Shown here piece after piece: positions 15,377-23,819 of a stretch of DNA of 44,229 nucleotides. The translations under genes were made by a program, and so were the position numbers. Where the stretch lies: assembly GCA_041658565.1 (NCBI GenBank), contig JBAZZY010000023.1:1-44229 (forward strand), written 5' to 3'. The notes beneath the pieces were generated by a model. That model saw only the letters and a list, made by a program, of their open reading frames with translations. It did no database searches and was not told the origin of the DNA. This stretch comes from Actinomycetota bacterium (GTDB lineage Bacteria; Actinomycetota; AC-67). Within the stretch, counting starts at the first letter, position 1. Each line of letters starts with the position of its first letter.

Positions 15377-16696
15377 GTGAAGACACCGACCCCGGACCGG
15401 GTCAGGCGCTCGGCGAACACCCGCGCGCGCCGCGTCGCCGGAGTGGCAATACGCCCGGCGCGCGCCGCACTTGGCCCCGCGCGCGCACTCGCCGCCACGC
15501 TTCGCTACTGGCAGGCGGAACGAGCGACCCTTCGGCAGGGCTTCGTCGCGCTTGGGATCTCGTCGGGCGGGGACTTGATCGCCGGGATTGTGCTCGCCGC
15601 CATGACGCATCGGCTCGAAGAACTTCCCAGCCTCCTCGTCCTGGTTCCGGCGGCAATCGGAATGCGCGGGAACATCTTCGGCGCAGTGGGCTCTCGGCTC
15701 GGGACCAGCATCCACACGGGACTCTTCCACATTACGGGCGCGCGCACCGGCGTGCTCTACCAGAACGCCTACGCCTCGATCCTGTTGTCGATTCTGACGT
15801 CGGCGTTCCTGGCCGTGGCCGCACGCCTCGTCTCGGCCGTGTTCGGGTTGCCTTCGATCTCGGTGTGGGACTTCCTCGCCATCTCGGTGATCGGCGGCGT
15901 GGTCTCGAGTGCGATTGTGCTGGCGCTCACGGTACTGCTCGCGATGACCAGCTACCGGCGCGAGTGGGACCTCGACTCGGTCGCGGCGCCGATCGTAACC
16001 TTCATCGGCGACACGGTGACTCTGCCGTCGCTGTTTGCAGCCTCCTACATTGCGCTGCGACACAACGTGACGCTCCTTGTCGGAGTCGCGGTCACGGCGC
16101 TCAGCATCTGGGCACTGGTCGCGCTCATTCGTACCGACCTGCCGATCGCTCGCCGCATCTTGCGCGAGAGCGTCGTCGTGCTGGCGCTCGCCGGAATCTT
16201 CGACCTGCTGGCCGGAACGCTGGTGGAGGGAATGCGCGGACACCTGCTGGCGCTACCTGCGCTCGTCGTGCTCATCCCTCCCTTCCTCGAGGATGCCGGA
16301 TCGCTCGGCTCGATCGTCTCCGCACGTCTGGCGTCGAAGCTCCACATGGGCGCGATCCGTCCCCGCCTGATTCCCGACCGGCTCGCGTTCCTGGATATCA
16401 CGCTGGCGGCCCCGTTCGCGATGTCGGTCTTCACCCTGCTCGGAGTCAGCGCGCACGTCGTCGCACGAATCATGGGGCTTCCATCCCCGGGACTGCTGCT
16501 GATGGTTGCGCTGTCGCTGGTCGCCGGGTACATGACCACCATAGGAGCGGCAGTAGTTGCGTACGCCGTTGCGGTCGCCACGTTCCGCTTCGGACTCGAC
16601 CCGGACAACCACGGCGTGCCGATCGTGACCAGTTCAATAGACCTCGTCGGGATGCTCAGCCTCGCGGCCGGCATCTCACTGCTTCGGGTGACCTGA
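15377..16696 (+). CDS. MgtE/SLC41-type divalent cation transporter, two-repeat
   Basis: The 439-aa membrane protein contains two MgtE integral-membrane repeats of about 180 residues. Repeat 1 has SSGGDLIAGIVLA, GMRGNIFGAVGSRLGTSIH; repeat 2 has FDLLAGTLVEG, FLEDAGSLGSIVSARLASKLHMG and DPDNHGVPIVTSSIDLVG, whose conserved acidic residues line the Mg2+ pore in MgtE. It lacks the cytosolic N and CBS domains of classical MgtE, and regulation may instead come from the next gene. GTG 15377 was chosen because the -10 box and palindrome at 15319-15350 lie downstream of the first in-frame ATG (15308). Substrate is Mg2+ by family; another divalent ion is possible. Confidence 0.83.
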   Translation: MKTPTPDRVRRSANTRARRVAGVAIRPARAALGPARALAATLRYWQAERATLRQGFVALGISSGGDLIAGIVLAAMTHRLEELPSLLVLVPAAIGMRGNIFGAVGSRLGTSIHTGLFHITGARTGVLYQNAYASILLSILTSAFLAVAARLVSAVFGLPSISVWDFLAISVIGGVVSSAIVLALTVLLAMTSYRREWDLDSVAAPIVTFIGDTVTLPSLFAASYIALRHNVTLLVGVAVTALSIWALVALIRTDLPIARRILRESVVVLALAGIFDLLAGTLVEGMRGHLLALPALVVLIPPFLEDAGSLGSIVSARLASKLHMGAIRPRLIPDRLAFLDITLAAPFAMSVFTLLGVSAHVVARIMGLPSPGLLLMVALSLVAGYMTTIGAAVVAYAVAVATFRFGLDPDNHGVPIVTSSIDLVGMLSLAAGISLLRVT

Positions 16697-16697
16697 G

Positions 16698-17882
16698 ATG
16701 AGTGACAGACCCCAGACCGTGAAGGATTTGCTCGCGGAGGCGAAGGATGCCTCCGAATTGATGGTGGACCTCGCGTACGCCTCAGTGTTCTTCGGCGACG
16801 ACCACATGGCCTCCGAAGTGTTGCGTCTGCGCGAAGAAATGAGTCAACTCGTACAGGCACTGCGGACGAACGTGATCCTCGCTGCGCGATCGCGCGAGGA
16901 CGCCGAAGCCATGGCCGGCGTGCTGCAGATGGCTTCGGCGATGGACAAGATCGGAGACGCGGCCGAGGACATCGCGCGCGTCGTTCTAAAGGACCTCGGG
17001 GTTCCGGCGGAGCTTCGCGACGACTTGCGACACGCCGAGGAGGTTGTCGCGCGCGTTCGTCTTCGCGAAGAGAACACGCTGGAAGGCCTGGCGCTCGCGG
17101 ACGCTGAGCTGCCGACCGAGACGGGGATGTGGGTCATCGCCATCCGCCGCGACGTGTCTTGGATCTTCGGGCCCGAGGGCGACACGGTGCTGCACCCCGG
17201 CGACGTGATCTTCGCGCAAGGACCCGAGGAGGGCGTCGACCTGCTGCGCGCACTCGCCGGCGCGCCGCCGCATGGGCTGGCGGAAGCCGCGCCGCGCACG
17301 CTCACCGGACTCGACCGGGCCGTGGACTTGCTCATCGAGATGAAGAACGCAGCCGAGGTCGCGGTCGGGCTGACGTACTCGGCCATTCTGTTCCACGACC
17401 AGGGGCTTGCCGCAGAAGTCAGCGCGATCGAAGACGCCACCGACGAGATGAACCACGAGCTGGAGCGGTGGGCTCTGCGCGCGGCACAGGAAGGCGCTGA
17501 AGTGGACTCGCTGCGCGGCCTGCTGCACCTGGCCTTCGCCAGCGAACGCATCGCCGACGCTGCGCAAGAGATGACGCGCCTGGTGGAACGAGAAGAGGGC
17601 CCGCATCCGGTCATCGGAGAAGCTCTTGCCGAGGCCGACGAAATCGTGGTCTCGGTCGTACTGGGCGAGAGGGGCAGTGCCGCCGGGCGAACGCTGGCGG
17701 ACCTGAAGCTTCGCACTGAGGTCGGCATGGAAGTCCTAGCCGTACAGCGCGAGGGAAAGTGGATCTACCGCCCGCGCGGCAACTTCATGCTCCTGGCCGC
17801 GGACCGCGTGCTCGCCGCCGGCACAGAGGAAGGCGCCGAGGAACTCGAGACGTTGTTCGCAAGTCAACGGCAGGAGGCATGA
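16698..17882 (+). CDS. Duplicated PhoU-like/TrkA-C regulatory protein
   Basis: The 394-aa soluble protein is an internal duplication. Each half has a PhoU-like helical bundle (SELMVDLAYASVFFGDDHMA and AAEVAVGLTYSAILFHDQGLA) followed by a TrkA-C (RCK C-terminal) domain (LPTETGMWVIAIRRDVSWIF and LRTEVGMEVLAVQREGKWIY, then LHPGDVIFAQGPEEG / LLAADRVLAAGTEEG). TrkA-C domains bind small ligands and gate ion transporters. Genes of this architecture next to MgtE-domain transporters are known from archaea, and here the start is 1 nt past the transporter stop. It is most likely the cytosolic regulatory subunit that replaces the missing N/CBS part of the transporter. Confidence 0.82.
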   Translation: MSDRPQTVKDLLAEAKDASELMVDLAYASVFFGDDHMASEVLRLREEMSQLVQALRTNVILAARSREDAEAMAGVLQMASAMDKIGDAAEDIARVVLKDLGVPAELRDDLRHAEEVVARVRLREENTLEGLALADAELPTETGMWVIAIRRDVSWIFGPEGDTVLHPGDVIFAQGPEEGVDLLRALAGAPPHGLAEAAPRTLTGLDRAVDLLIEMKNAAEVAVGLTYSAILFHDQGLAAEVSAIEDATDEMNHELERWALRAAQEGAEVDSLRGLLHLAFASERIADAAQEMTRLVEREEGPHPVIGEALAEADEIVVSVVLGERGSAAGRTLADLKLRTEVGMEVLAVQREGKWIYRPRGNFMLLAADRVLAAGTEEGAEELETLFASQRQEA

Positions 17883-18523
17883 TGGAACCGTCGGTACTCG
17901 CCCCCGGGAAACGCAAGCCGAGCGCGATTTGGCTGCTGGTCACGCTCATCGCCGGGATCTCCGGCGCGGCAGGGGCGATCGCCGCCGGCGGCACGGGCTC
18001 GTACGACGTGGGGCCGTTCACCATGGAACTGCAAGCGCGACCCGCGGCCCTCGGCAAGACCGAGCTGGCGGTACGAAAAGTCGAGCAGTTCCTGCCGAGC
18101 CACGCGGAGGCCGGGACACACAAGGCCCCCCTGGCCCTTCGCGCGACGATCATCAACGTCAACCCCAGAGCCATCGTATCGTCGGACAGGGCGATCATTC
18201 AGAACCCGTACAACATGGCTCAGTTCATAGGCGAGGAGGGCAAAGACGCGATGCGCGCCTTTGTGATCAAGCTCGCCGGATTAGCCGCAGCCGGAGCCGC
18301 CGCAGCCGGTGTCGCGGTCTCACTGGGCCGGTGGCAACGGATCATCGGCGCGACGGTTGCGGGCGTACTCGCACTGGCCGTCGTCGGCGTTATGACGCAG
18401 CGCACCTACAACACCAAGGAGTTCTTGAAGACCCGCTTCGTGGTCGAGAGCGTCCCTGCGAACGGCGTCCCGACCGGCGACGTCAACACCGGGTTGCCGA
18501 CCGACGGATTGTTACCGAGCTAA
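17882..18523 (+). CDS. Membrane-anchored protein of the mgtE operon, unknown
   Basis: The 213-aa protein has one N-terminal hydrophobic segment (about residues 14-39), an ectodomain-like middle (about 40-120), and two close hydrophobic segments (about 130-150 and 156-176) before a polar tail. I do not recognise the family. ATG 17882 overlaps the previous stop as TGATG, 4-5 nt after AGGAGG, so it is translated with the transporter and its regulator. A structural or sensing partner of the transporter is an inference from position. The stop codon overlaps that of the convergent acyl-CoA dehydrogenase by 4 nt. Confidence 0.72.
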   Translation: MEPSVLAPGKRKPSAIWLLVTLIAGISGAAGAIAAGGTGSYDVGPFTMELQARPAALGKTELAVRKVEQFLPSHAEAGTHKAPLALRATIINVNPRAIVSSDRAIIQNPYNMAQFIGEEGKDAMRAFVIKLAGLAAAGAAAAGVAVSLGRWQRIIGATVAGVLALAVVGVMTQRTYNTKEFLKTRFVVESVPANGVPTGDVNTGLPTDGLLPS

Positions 18524-19668
18524 GCACCCAGTAGCGCGCGCGAGATCAGGATCCGCTGCACCTCGCTGGTGCCTTCCCCGATTTCGAGCACCTTGACGTC
18601 CCTGTAGAAGCGCGACACCGGGTACTCATCCATGAATCCGTAGCCTCCGTGAATCTGCACGGCCTCGCGCGCGGCGGTGACGGCGATCTCGGATGCAAAG
18701 AGCTTCGCGATGGCCGCTTCCTTCTTGAACGGAATCCCGTTGTCGTGCATCCACGCGGCGCGGTACACGGCCAGACGAGCAAGGTCGGCGTTCACACCCA
18801 TGTCGGCGATCTTGAAAGCGATCGCCTGGTTCTCGGCGATCGGGCGCCCAAACTGCTTGCGCTCCTTCGCGTAGGCGATCGACTGATCCAGGCACCCTTG
18901 CGCCATCCCGACCGCAAGCGCGCCGATCGCAACACGGCCACCGTCCAGGATGATCAAGAAGTTCTTGAATCCCTCGCCGCGCGCGCCCAAGAGGTTCTCC
19001 TCGGGGACCGCGCAGTCCACAAACGACAACTCTCGCGTGTCCGAGGCGTGCCAGCCCATCTTCTTGTACTTCTTGCCCGCCGTGAATCCCGGCGTTCCCA
19101 CCGGCACGATGATGTTGGAGATCTCTTTGCGCGCGCCCTGCATGCCGGTCACGGCGGTGACGGCCACGTGCTGGCTGATCGACGTGCCGGCGTTGGTAAT
19201 GAACACCTTGGTGCCGTTGATCACCCATTGCCCGTCACGAAGGTCCGCCGATGTCTTGGTCGCACCTGAATCGCTTCCGGCTTCCGGCTCGGTAAGGCCG
19301 AACCCGGCGATCTTCTCCCCGCGCGCCAGCGGCGGCAACAGTGTTCGCTTCTGCTCCTCGGAGCCGAACAGCCAGATCGGCATGGCGCCGAGACCGACCC
19401 CGGCCTCCAAAGTAATCGCCATCGAGGAATCGATGCGCGCCAATTCCTCGATCGCGATGCACAGAGTCGTAAAGTCGGCGCCCGCTCCCCCGTACTCCTC
19501 GGGGAAAGGCAGACCGAACAAGCCCAGTTCCCCCATCTTGCGCACGATGTCGACGGGGAACTCACCCGACGCATCCATTTCCTCGGCTCGCGGTGCGATG
19601 ACCTTCTCGGCGAAATTGCGCACAGTGGCGCGGAAGGCTTCCTGTTCCGGCGTGAATGTGAAGTCCAT
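18520..19668 (-). CDS. Acyl-CoA dehydrogenase
   Basis: The 382-aa flavoenzyme is a full-length acyl-CoA dehydrogenase. It shows FGLTEPEAGSDSGATKTSAD (FAD and substrate contact), VFITNAGTSISQHVAV, the C-terminal AVQIHGGYGFMDEYPVSRFYRDVKV and the catalytic Glu in EIGEGTSEVQRILIS. The IGEGTSEVQR wording is that of short-chain and branched-chain enzymes. It is distinct from the copy at 14081. Start ATG 19668 has a TATGCT -10 box 10 nt upstream and no ribosome site; an ATG 15 nt further upstream is unlikely. Given the badI-badH pair 4 kb away it might act on an alicyclic acyl-CoA, but nothing in the sequence shows that. Confidence 0.92.
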   Translation of the reverse strand: MDFTFTPEQEAFRATVRNFAEKVIAPRAEEMDASGEFPVDIVRKMGELGLFGLPFPEEYGGAGADFTTLCIAIEELARIDSSMAITLEAGVGLGAMPIWLFGSEEQKRTLLPPLARGEKIAGFGLTEPEAGSDSGATKTSADLRDGQWVINGTKVFITNAGTSISQHVAVTAVTGMQGARKEISNIIVPVGTPGFTAGKKYKKMGWHASDTRELSFVDCAVPEENLLGARGEGFKNFLIILDGGRVAIGALAVGMAQGCLDQSIAYAKERKQFGRPIAENQAIAFKIADMGVNADLARLAVYRAAWMHDNGIPFKKEAAIAKLFASEIAVTAAREAVQIHGGYGFMDEYPVSRFYRDVKVLEIGEGTSEVQRILISRALLGA

Positions 19669-19678
19669 GGCGCCCGGG

Positions 19679-19702
19679 AGCATACCGCAGGCGTGTTACC
19701 CT
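19679..19702. promoter_or_regulatory. Back-to-back -10 boxes, acyl-CoA dehydrogenase/methyltransferase
   Basis: TATGCT on the minus strand (19684-19679) ends 10 nt before the dehydrogenase ATG, and TACCCT on the plus strand (19697-19702) ends 8 nt before the methyltransferase ATG. The two start codons are only 42 bp apart, so the promoters must overlap and neither gene has a ribosome site. Confidence 0.45.
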
Positions 19703-19710
19703 GCCGCCCG

Positions 19711-20481
19711 ATGGATCAAGATCGCCTCCGGCGCGAACGCGAGTTCTTCGACGCCTCCAGCTCGGCACAGTTCGGCGACGACACCCCCGCCCCCACCGAA
19801 CACGTACAGGCCCTGCTCGCCAGGGTAGGCGACACGAGCGGAATGCGGGTGCTGGACTGTGGTTGCGGGGCCGGCGAGCTGACGATCCCGATCGCTGCCG
19901 GGGGCAGCGTCGTCACCGCCTTCGACGTGTCGCCCGAGAGCGTGCGGCTGATGCGCGAACGCGCGGCGCGCGACGGACTCCGAGCCCCCGACGGCGTCGT
20001 AGCATCGATGGAACGTCTCCCCTTTGCGCCGAGCACATTCGACGTTGCGGTCGGCAAGTCGATCCTTCACCACGTCGAGATCGGTCCCGCGATGGACGAA
20101 GTACGCCGTGTGCTCATCCACGGCGGCCGCGGCGTGTTCCTGGAGAACCAAGTTACGAACCCGGTCCTTCGGTTTGCGCGCGCACGGTTGAGCGGTCGGT
20201 TCGGCGTCGCGCGCTTGGGAACCATCGACGAGCACCCGTTCGTGGCGCGCGACTACGCCGCCATCCGGGCGCGCTTTCCCGTAGTTCGGCTGAACTATCC
20301 GGACTTCCGCTTCTTTGGGTTGTTCAGCCGCAACGTGCTGAGGTACCGGCGCGCGCTCTGGCTGGCGCGCGCCCTGGGGCGGCTCGATGCCTTCGTGTTC
20401 CGCCACCTGCCGTTCCTTCGCAAGTATGGGTATCACGTAATTCTGGAAGTTCGCGGGGACGACTCCGTCAATCCGGCGTAA
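19711..20481 (+). CDS. SAM-dependent methyltransferase (class I)
   Basis: The 256-aa protein has the class I methyltransferase fold. Motif I is VLDCGCGAGELTIPIA (about residues 47-62), followed by VTAFDVSPESVRLMRERA, the motif II-like FDVAVGKSILHHVE and motif III RVLIHGGRGVFLENQ. The C-terminal third (about 160-256) is rich in Arg, Phe and Leu and may be membrane-associated. The HHVE segment is common in ubiquinone/menaquinone and small-molecule methyltransferases of the UbiE/BioC type. The substrate cannot be told. It is divergent from the acyl-CoA dehydrogenase and appears monocistronic. Confidence 0.83.
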   Translation: MDQDRLRREREFFDASSSAQFGDDTPAPTEHVQALLARVGDTSGMRVLDCGCGAGELTIPIAAGGSVVTAFDVSPESVRLMRERAARDGLRAPDGVVASMERLPFAPSTFDVAVGKSILHHVEIGPAMDEVRRVLIHGGRGVFLENQVTNPVLRFARARLSGRFGVARLGTIDEHPFVARDYAAIRARFPVVRLNYPDFRFFGLFSRNVLRYRRALWLARALGRLDAFVFRHLPFLRKYGYHVILEVRGDDSVNPA

Positions 20482-20505
20482 CTCCCCGCCGGACTACGAG
20501 GCGGC

Positions 20506-20537
20506 GGGCCAGAGAAATGGCCCGATGTGTCTATAAG
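20506..20537 (+). promoter_or_regulatory. Inverted repeat and -10-like box before the GGDEF-EAL gene
   Basis: GGGCCA and TGGCCC (20506-20511 and 20518-20523) form a perfect 6-bp repeat with a 6-nt spacer, then TATAAG follows at 20532-20537. It may end the methyltransferase transcript or flank the promoter of the next gene. It does not resemble a c-di-GMP riboswitch. Confidence 0.3.
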
Positions 20538-20612
20538 GAAGCCCCCTCTCGCGCTCCGTTGCTTAAGACAGCCGTCAAATGCAACGCCGTGAGGCGCGAG
20601 GATGGAGGCAAC

Positions 20613-23063
20613 GTGGTCGCATCGCAGCGCTCGGCCCGTCCTGCGCAATCCGCGTCGGGCGAGACGCGCGGCGCAGGATCCGAAAGACGCCCGCTTTCGC
20701 ACCGGCTGCGGCCTCTGCAAGCAGTTCTCCTTGTCGGACTCGCCGGGCTCTTGTCGGCGATTGGAAACCTGCTGTTCCAGTCCTACGGCAACCTTGCCGA
20801 CACCGGCGACTCCTTGGCGATCGCGACCAATCGCGCCGCGGGACTCGCGGCCGTTCACCGCGAAGCTGCCCTGCTTCGCGGTGAGACCGAACGCCTAGTG
20901 CGTACCGCCGACTACGGCGCCGTCGCGTCAAGACGCCTTCAGTTCGAACGACAGATCGACGCGGCGTTGCGGTTGGACGGCCTTGTTGATCGCAACTCAC
21001 TCACGGCAATCCGTGAAGACCTTTCGGAACTGAACGTGCAGTTCGCGCGCGCAAAGAACGCCTCGCGCGACGACATCGGAACCGTCGTCGGAGCGATGGA
21101 TCCAACGCTCCGCGAGATTGAGATGCGCGCGAAACTCGCCCGCGACCGAGAGCAGCGAAGCGCCTACGCAATCTCGGCATCACTCGCCGAAGCACGCGCC
21201 TCCGCGCAGCGCCTCTTGCTCGCGCTCGCCGGACTCGCGTTCGCGATCGGAGCCGTGCTGGCGGCGTCGCTGCGGCGAACCGTACGTTCAAACTTCGCAA
21301 ACGCCGTCACCGCTTTGCACGCAGAACTCGAAGAGCGCCGCGCCGCGGAGATCGCGCTCCGACACGGCGAGGAGCGCTTCCGCTCGCTCGTACAGAACTC
21401 GTCCGACGTCGTCACAATCATCGATGACGAGGGTGTCGTCCATTACCAGAGTCCCGCGGCCGGGCGTGTGTTCGGATACGCGCCCGACCATATGGTCGGG
21501 CGCGACCTCCGCGGAATACTGCACCCCGACGACGCGCCGCGCTTCTCGGGGATCCTGGCGCAGTGGCAGGACATCCCGGGGGTTGCGGCGCCGGTGCAGT
21601 GGAGCATGCGCCATCACACAGGGAAGTGGCTCCCATGCGAGACCGTCGCCAACAACATGCTCGACGATCCCAATATTCATGGATTCGTCCTTAACACCCG
21701 CGACATCAGCGAGCGCAAGAGCCTCCAGGAGCAACTCACGTACTGGGCCTATCACGACGCACTCACCGGATTGGCGAACCGCACGCTGTTTCACGACCGC
21801 GTCGAGCACGCCCTCGCGCGTTCGCGCCGCCACCTCGCCCCCGTTGCGGTGCTCTTCCTGGACCTCGACGACTTCAAGCGGGTGAATGACTCGCTCGGGC
21901 ATCCCGCCGGGGACGAACTCCTCGTTCAGGTCGCCGAACGCGTTCGCGCCTGCCTGCGCCCCGAGGACACCCCCGCGCGCCTCGGGGGAGACGAATTCGG
22001 CATCCTCATCGAGGACTGCACGGACATGACGGCGCCGGCGCGCGTGTCCGACCGCATCGTCGAAGCACTGCGCGCGCCCTTCCACGTGCAGGCCAAAGAC
22101 CTGTTCATCACCGCAAGCATCGGCATCGCAATCAGCGAGTCGGCCGACGATTCGGTCGAAGACCTTCTGCGCAACGCCGACGTCGCCATGTACAGCGTGA
22201 AGAACGACCACGACGCTCACTACGCGATCTTCCGCCCGGACCTTCATTCAGCGCTGCTGGATCGCCTCGAGCTGGAGGCCGACCTGCGACGCGCGCTCGA
22301 CCGTGAGGAGTTCGTGCTGCACTACCAGCCGATCGTGGATCTTCAAACCGATGAGATGACCGGCGTCGAAGCCCTCGTGCGTTGGAATCACCCCGATCGC
22401 GGGATGCTGCTGCCGGAGTCCTTCGTCCCGCTGGCGGAAGCGACGGGTCTCGTGCTTCGCCTCGACCACTGGGTGATCCGGCGCGCATGCCGTCAGGCCG
22501 GCGAATGGCGTCGCGCGTTCCCCAACCGCCCCTTGATCGTCAGTGTCAACGTCTCGGCGCGCCAGCTCCAGGACCCGAAGCTCTTCGACGAGGTCACGGA
22601 CGCAATCGCCACCTACGACGCCGACCCGCGCAGCCTCATCTTCGAGATCACCGAGAGCCTGCTCATGCTCGACGCGGAGTCGACGATCCAAAAGCTGAGC
22701 GCGCTGAAGAGCATCGGCGTGCGGCTGGCGATCGATGACTTCGGGACCGGCTACTCCTCGCTGAGTTACCTGCGGCGCTTCCCCGTGGACATGCTGAAGG
22801 TCGACAAGGCGTTCGTCGACGGCGTCGGCACCGGCGTCGAAGAGACCGCGTTCATGGGCGCGGTCGAGAAGCTGGCCCGGACGCTGCGCCTCACGACGAT
22901 CATCGAGGGCATCGAACGCCCCGAGCAGGTGGCCCAACTCAAGCAGCTCGGCTGCGCAATGGGCCAGGGTTTCTTCTTTTCCCCGGCGGTTCCACGCGAT
23001 CAGATCGAGACCATGCTCGAACGGGAGACGGAAGCAACCGGCACCGCTTCCCAACTCGGCTGA
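20613..23063 (+). CDS. Membrane-bound PAS-GGDEF-EAL c-di-GMP enzyme
   Basis: The 816-aa protein has two membrane segments (about residues 33-56 and 205-225) enclosing a helical sensor region, then a PAS domain (about 250-370), GGDEF domain (about 385-540) and EAL domain (about 555-805). The GGDEF motif is intact at 458-462 and is preceded by an RPED inhibitory site five residues upstream, so product feedback is likely. The EAL domain keeps EALVRW (586), NVSARQ, EITES, DDFGTGYSSLSYL, KVDKAF, EGIE and QG, so hydrolysis also looks possible. GTG 20613 follows GGAGG at good spacing; the long upstream open frame is a shadow of the methyltransferase. The gene stands alone, so its target is unknown. 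Confidence 0.93.
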   Translation: MVASQRSARPAQSASGETRGAGSERRPLSHRLRPLQAVLLVGLAGLLSAIGNLLFQSYGNLADTGDSLAIATNRAAGLAAVHREAALLRGETERLVRTADYGAVASRRLQFERQIDAALRLDGLVDRNSLTAIREDLSELNVQFARAKNASRDDIGTVVGAMDPTLREIEMRAKLARDREQRSAYAISASLAEARASAQRLLLALAGLAFAIGAVLAASLRRTVRSNFANAVTALHAELEERRAAEIALRHGEERFRSLVQNSSDVVTIIDDEGVVHYQSPAAGRVFGYAPDHMVGRDLRGILHPDDAPRFSGILAQWQDIPGVAAPVQWSMRHHTGKWLPCETVANNMLDDPNIHGFVLNTRDISERKSLQEQLTYWAYHDALTGLANRTLFHDRVEHALARSRRHLAPVAVLFLDLDDFKRVNDSLGHPAGDELLVQVAERVRACLRPEDTPARLGGDEFGILIEDCTDMTAPARVSDRIVEALRAPFHVQAKDLFITASIGIAISESADDSVEDLLRNADVAMYSVKNDHDAHYAIFRPDLHSALLDRLELEADLRRALDREEFVLHYQPIVDLQTDEMTGVEALVRWNHPDRGMLLPESFVPLAEATGLVLRLDHWVIRRACRQAGEWRRAFPNRPLIVSVNVSARQLQDPKLFDEVTDAIATYDADPRSLIFEITESLLMLDAESTIQKLSALKSIGVRLAIDDFGTGYSSLSYLRRFPVDMLKVDKAFVDGVGTGVEETAFMGAVEKLARTLRLTTIIEGIERPEQVAQLKQLGCAMGQGFFFSPAVPRDQIETMLERETEATGTASQLG

Positions 23064-23079
23064 GGTCGCGCGCTCGCCG

Positions 23080-23502
23080 TCAGGCGAACGGATTCTCGAT
23101 CCGCACGCCCGCGAGACGACGACCCGTCTGGAAGTCCTCCGACACGATGCGGGAGGCCCCCGCCCGGCGCGCGGAGGCCAGGATTAGCCCATCCCAGAAC
23201 GAAAGCTGATGGCGCTCCTCTAAATCCGACGCCTCGATGATCAAAGGCGCATCGACCTGAACGAGAGTCCATTCCGAGTAGGCCGCCACCAGCGCGCGTG
23301 TGTAGGCGCGCGTGAGGGCGGGCCGGAACTTCCGGGTCGCGACGACGTAGAACTCCTGAAGCACCTGCGTGCTGATCACTCCGGTACGGGTCTGCCACAG
23401 TGACTCAAGCAGGGCCGCCGCAACCGATTGCTTGGACATCTCAGTTTGATCGTGCGCGTACGCCAAGATGTTCGTGTCGACGAACGTGAGCGATTCGGGC
23501 AT
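23080..23502 (-). CDS. vapC: PIN-domain toxin, VapC family
   Basis: The 140-aa PIN-domain RNase has the acidic set expected for Mg2+-dependent catalysis: Asp9 in FVDTNILAYA, Glu in LQEFYVVATRK, Asp in SFWDGLILASAR and Asp in VSEDF. ATG 23502 lies 7 nt after the antitoxin stop; a GTG at 23532 overlapping the antitoxin gene is an alternative start that would add ten residues. Together with the upstream gene it forms a type II toxin-antitoxin pair. Confidence 0.85.
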   Translation of the reverse strand: MPESLTFVDTNILAYAHDQTEMSKQSVAAALLESLWQTRTGVISTQVLQEFYVVATRKFRPALTRAYTRALVAAYSEWTLVQVDAPLIIEASDLEERHQLSFWDGLILASARRAGASRIVSEDFQTGRRLAGVRIENPFA

Positions 23503-23509
23503 CGACTTG

Positions 23510-23743
23510 CTACCGCGCGTGTAGATCCTCACGACTCCAGCGGCGCCCGCTGCGGCGGGTCGCCCCTCTCAACGCGTCGAGGGCGCGGCCCATGGCATCC
23601 TCGTACCTCGAATCCCGCTCGACCAGTTCTTGGAGTTGAGCGGCGACCAGTCCGCTGATCGATGTTCCTCGCTTCGCGGCCACCACCTTCGCGCGCGAAA
23701 TAACATCGTCCTCCAACTGCAGCGTCAGATTCCGTTTTGCCAT
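23510..23743 (-). CDS. vapB: Ribbon-helix-helix antitoxin, VapB-like
   Basis: The 77-aa protein starts with the DNA-binding beta-strand and helices typical of ribbon-helix-helix antitoxins (AKRNLTLQLEDDVISRAKVV, then GTSISGLVAAQLQELVERD). The basic C-terminal tail should wrap the toxin. It precedes vapC in the same direction. About 45-55 bp upstream on the minus strand a TATCCT box overlaps a short dyad (TCCT-GTGGT-AGGA) that could be the autoregulatory site. Confidence 0.82.
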   Translation of the reverse strand: MAKRNLTLQLEDDVISRAKVVAAKRGTSISGLVAAQLQELVERDSRYEDAMGRALDALRGATRRSGRRWSREDLHAR

Positions 23744-23819
23744 CTCGAATCACTCCGTCGCCGGCACACAAGAAGTCCTACCACAGGATATCACGTGGCA
23801 CACGTAGATCCCACACATC

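Noticed and set aside
19863..20612. Upstream part of the long frame in which the GGDEF-EAL protein lies
   Set aside because: It overlaps the methyltransferase in another frame, is Arg-rich and featureless, and GTG 20613 has a proper ribosome site.
20482..20612. Possible c-di-GMP riboswitch before the GGDEF-EAL gene
   Set aside because: Only a 6-bp inverted repeat and a TATAAG box are visible; the conserved riboswitch core is not present.
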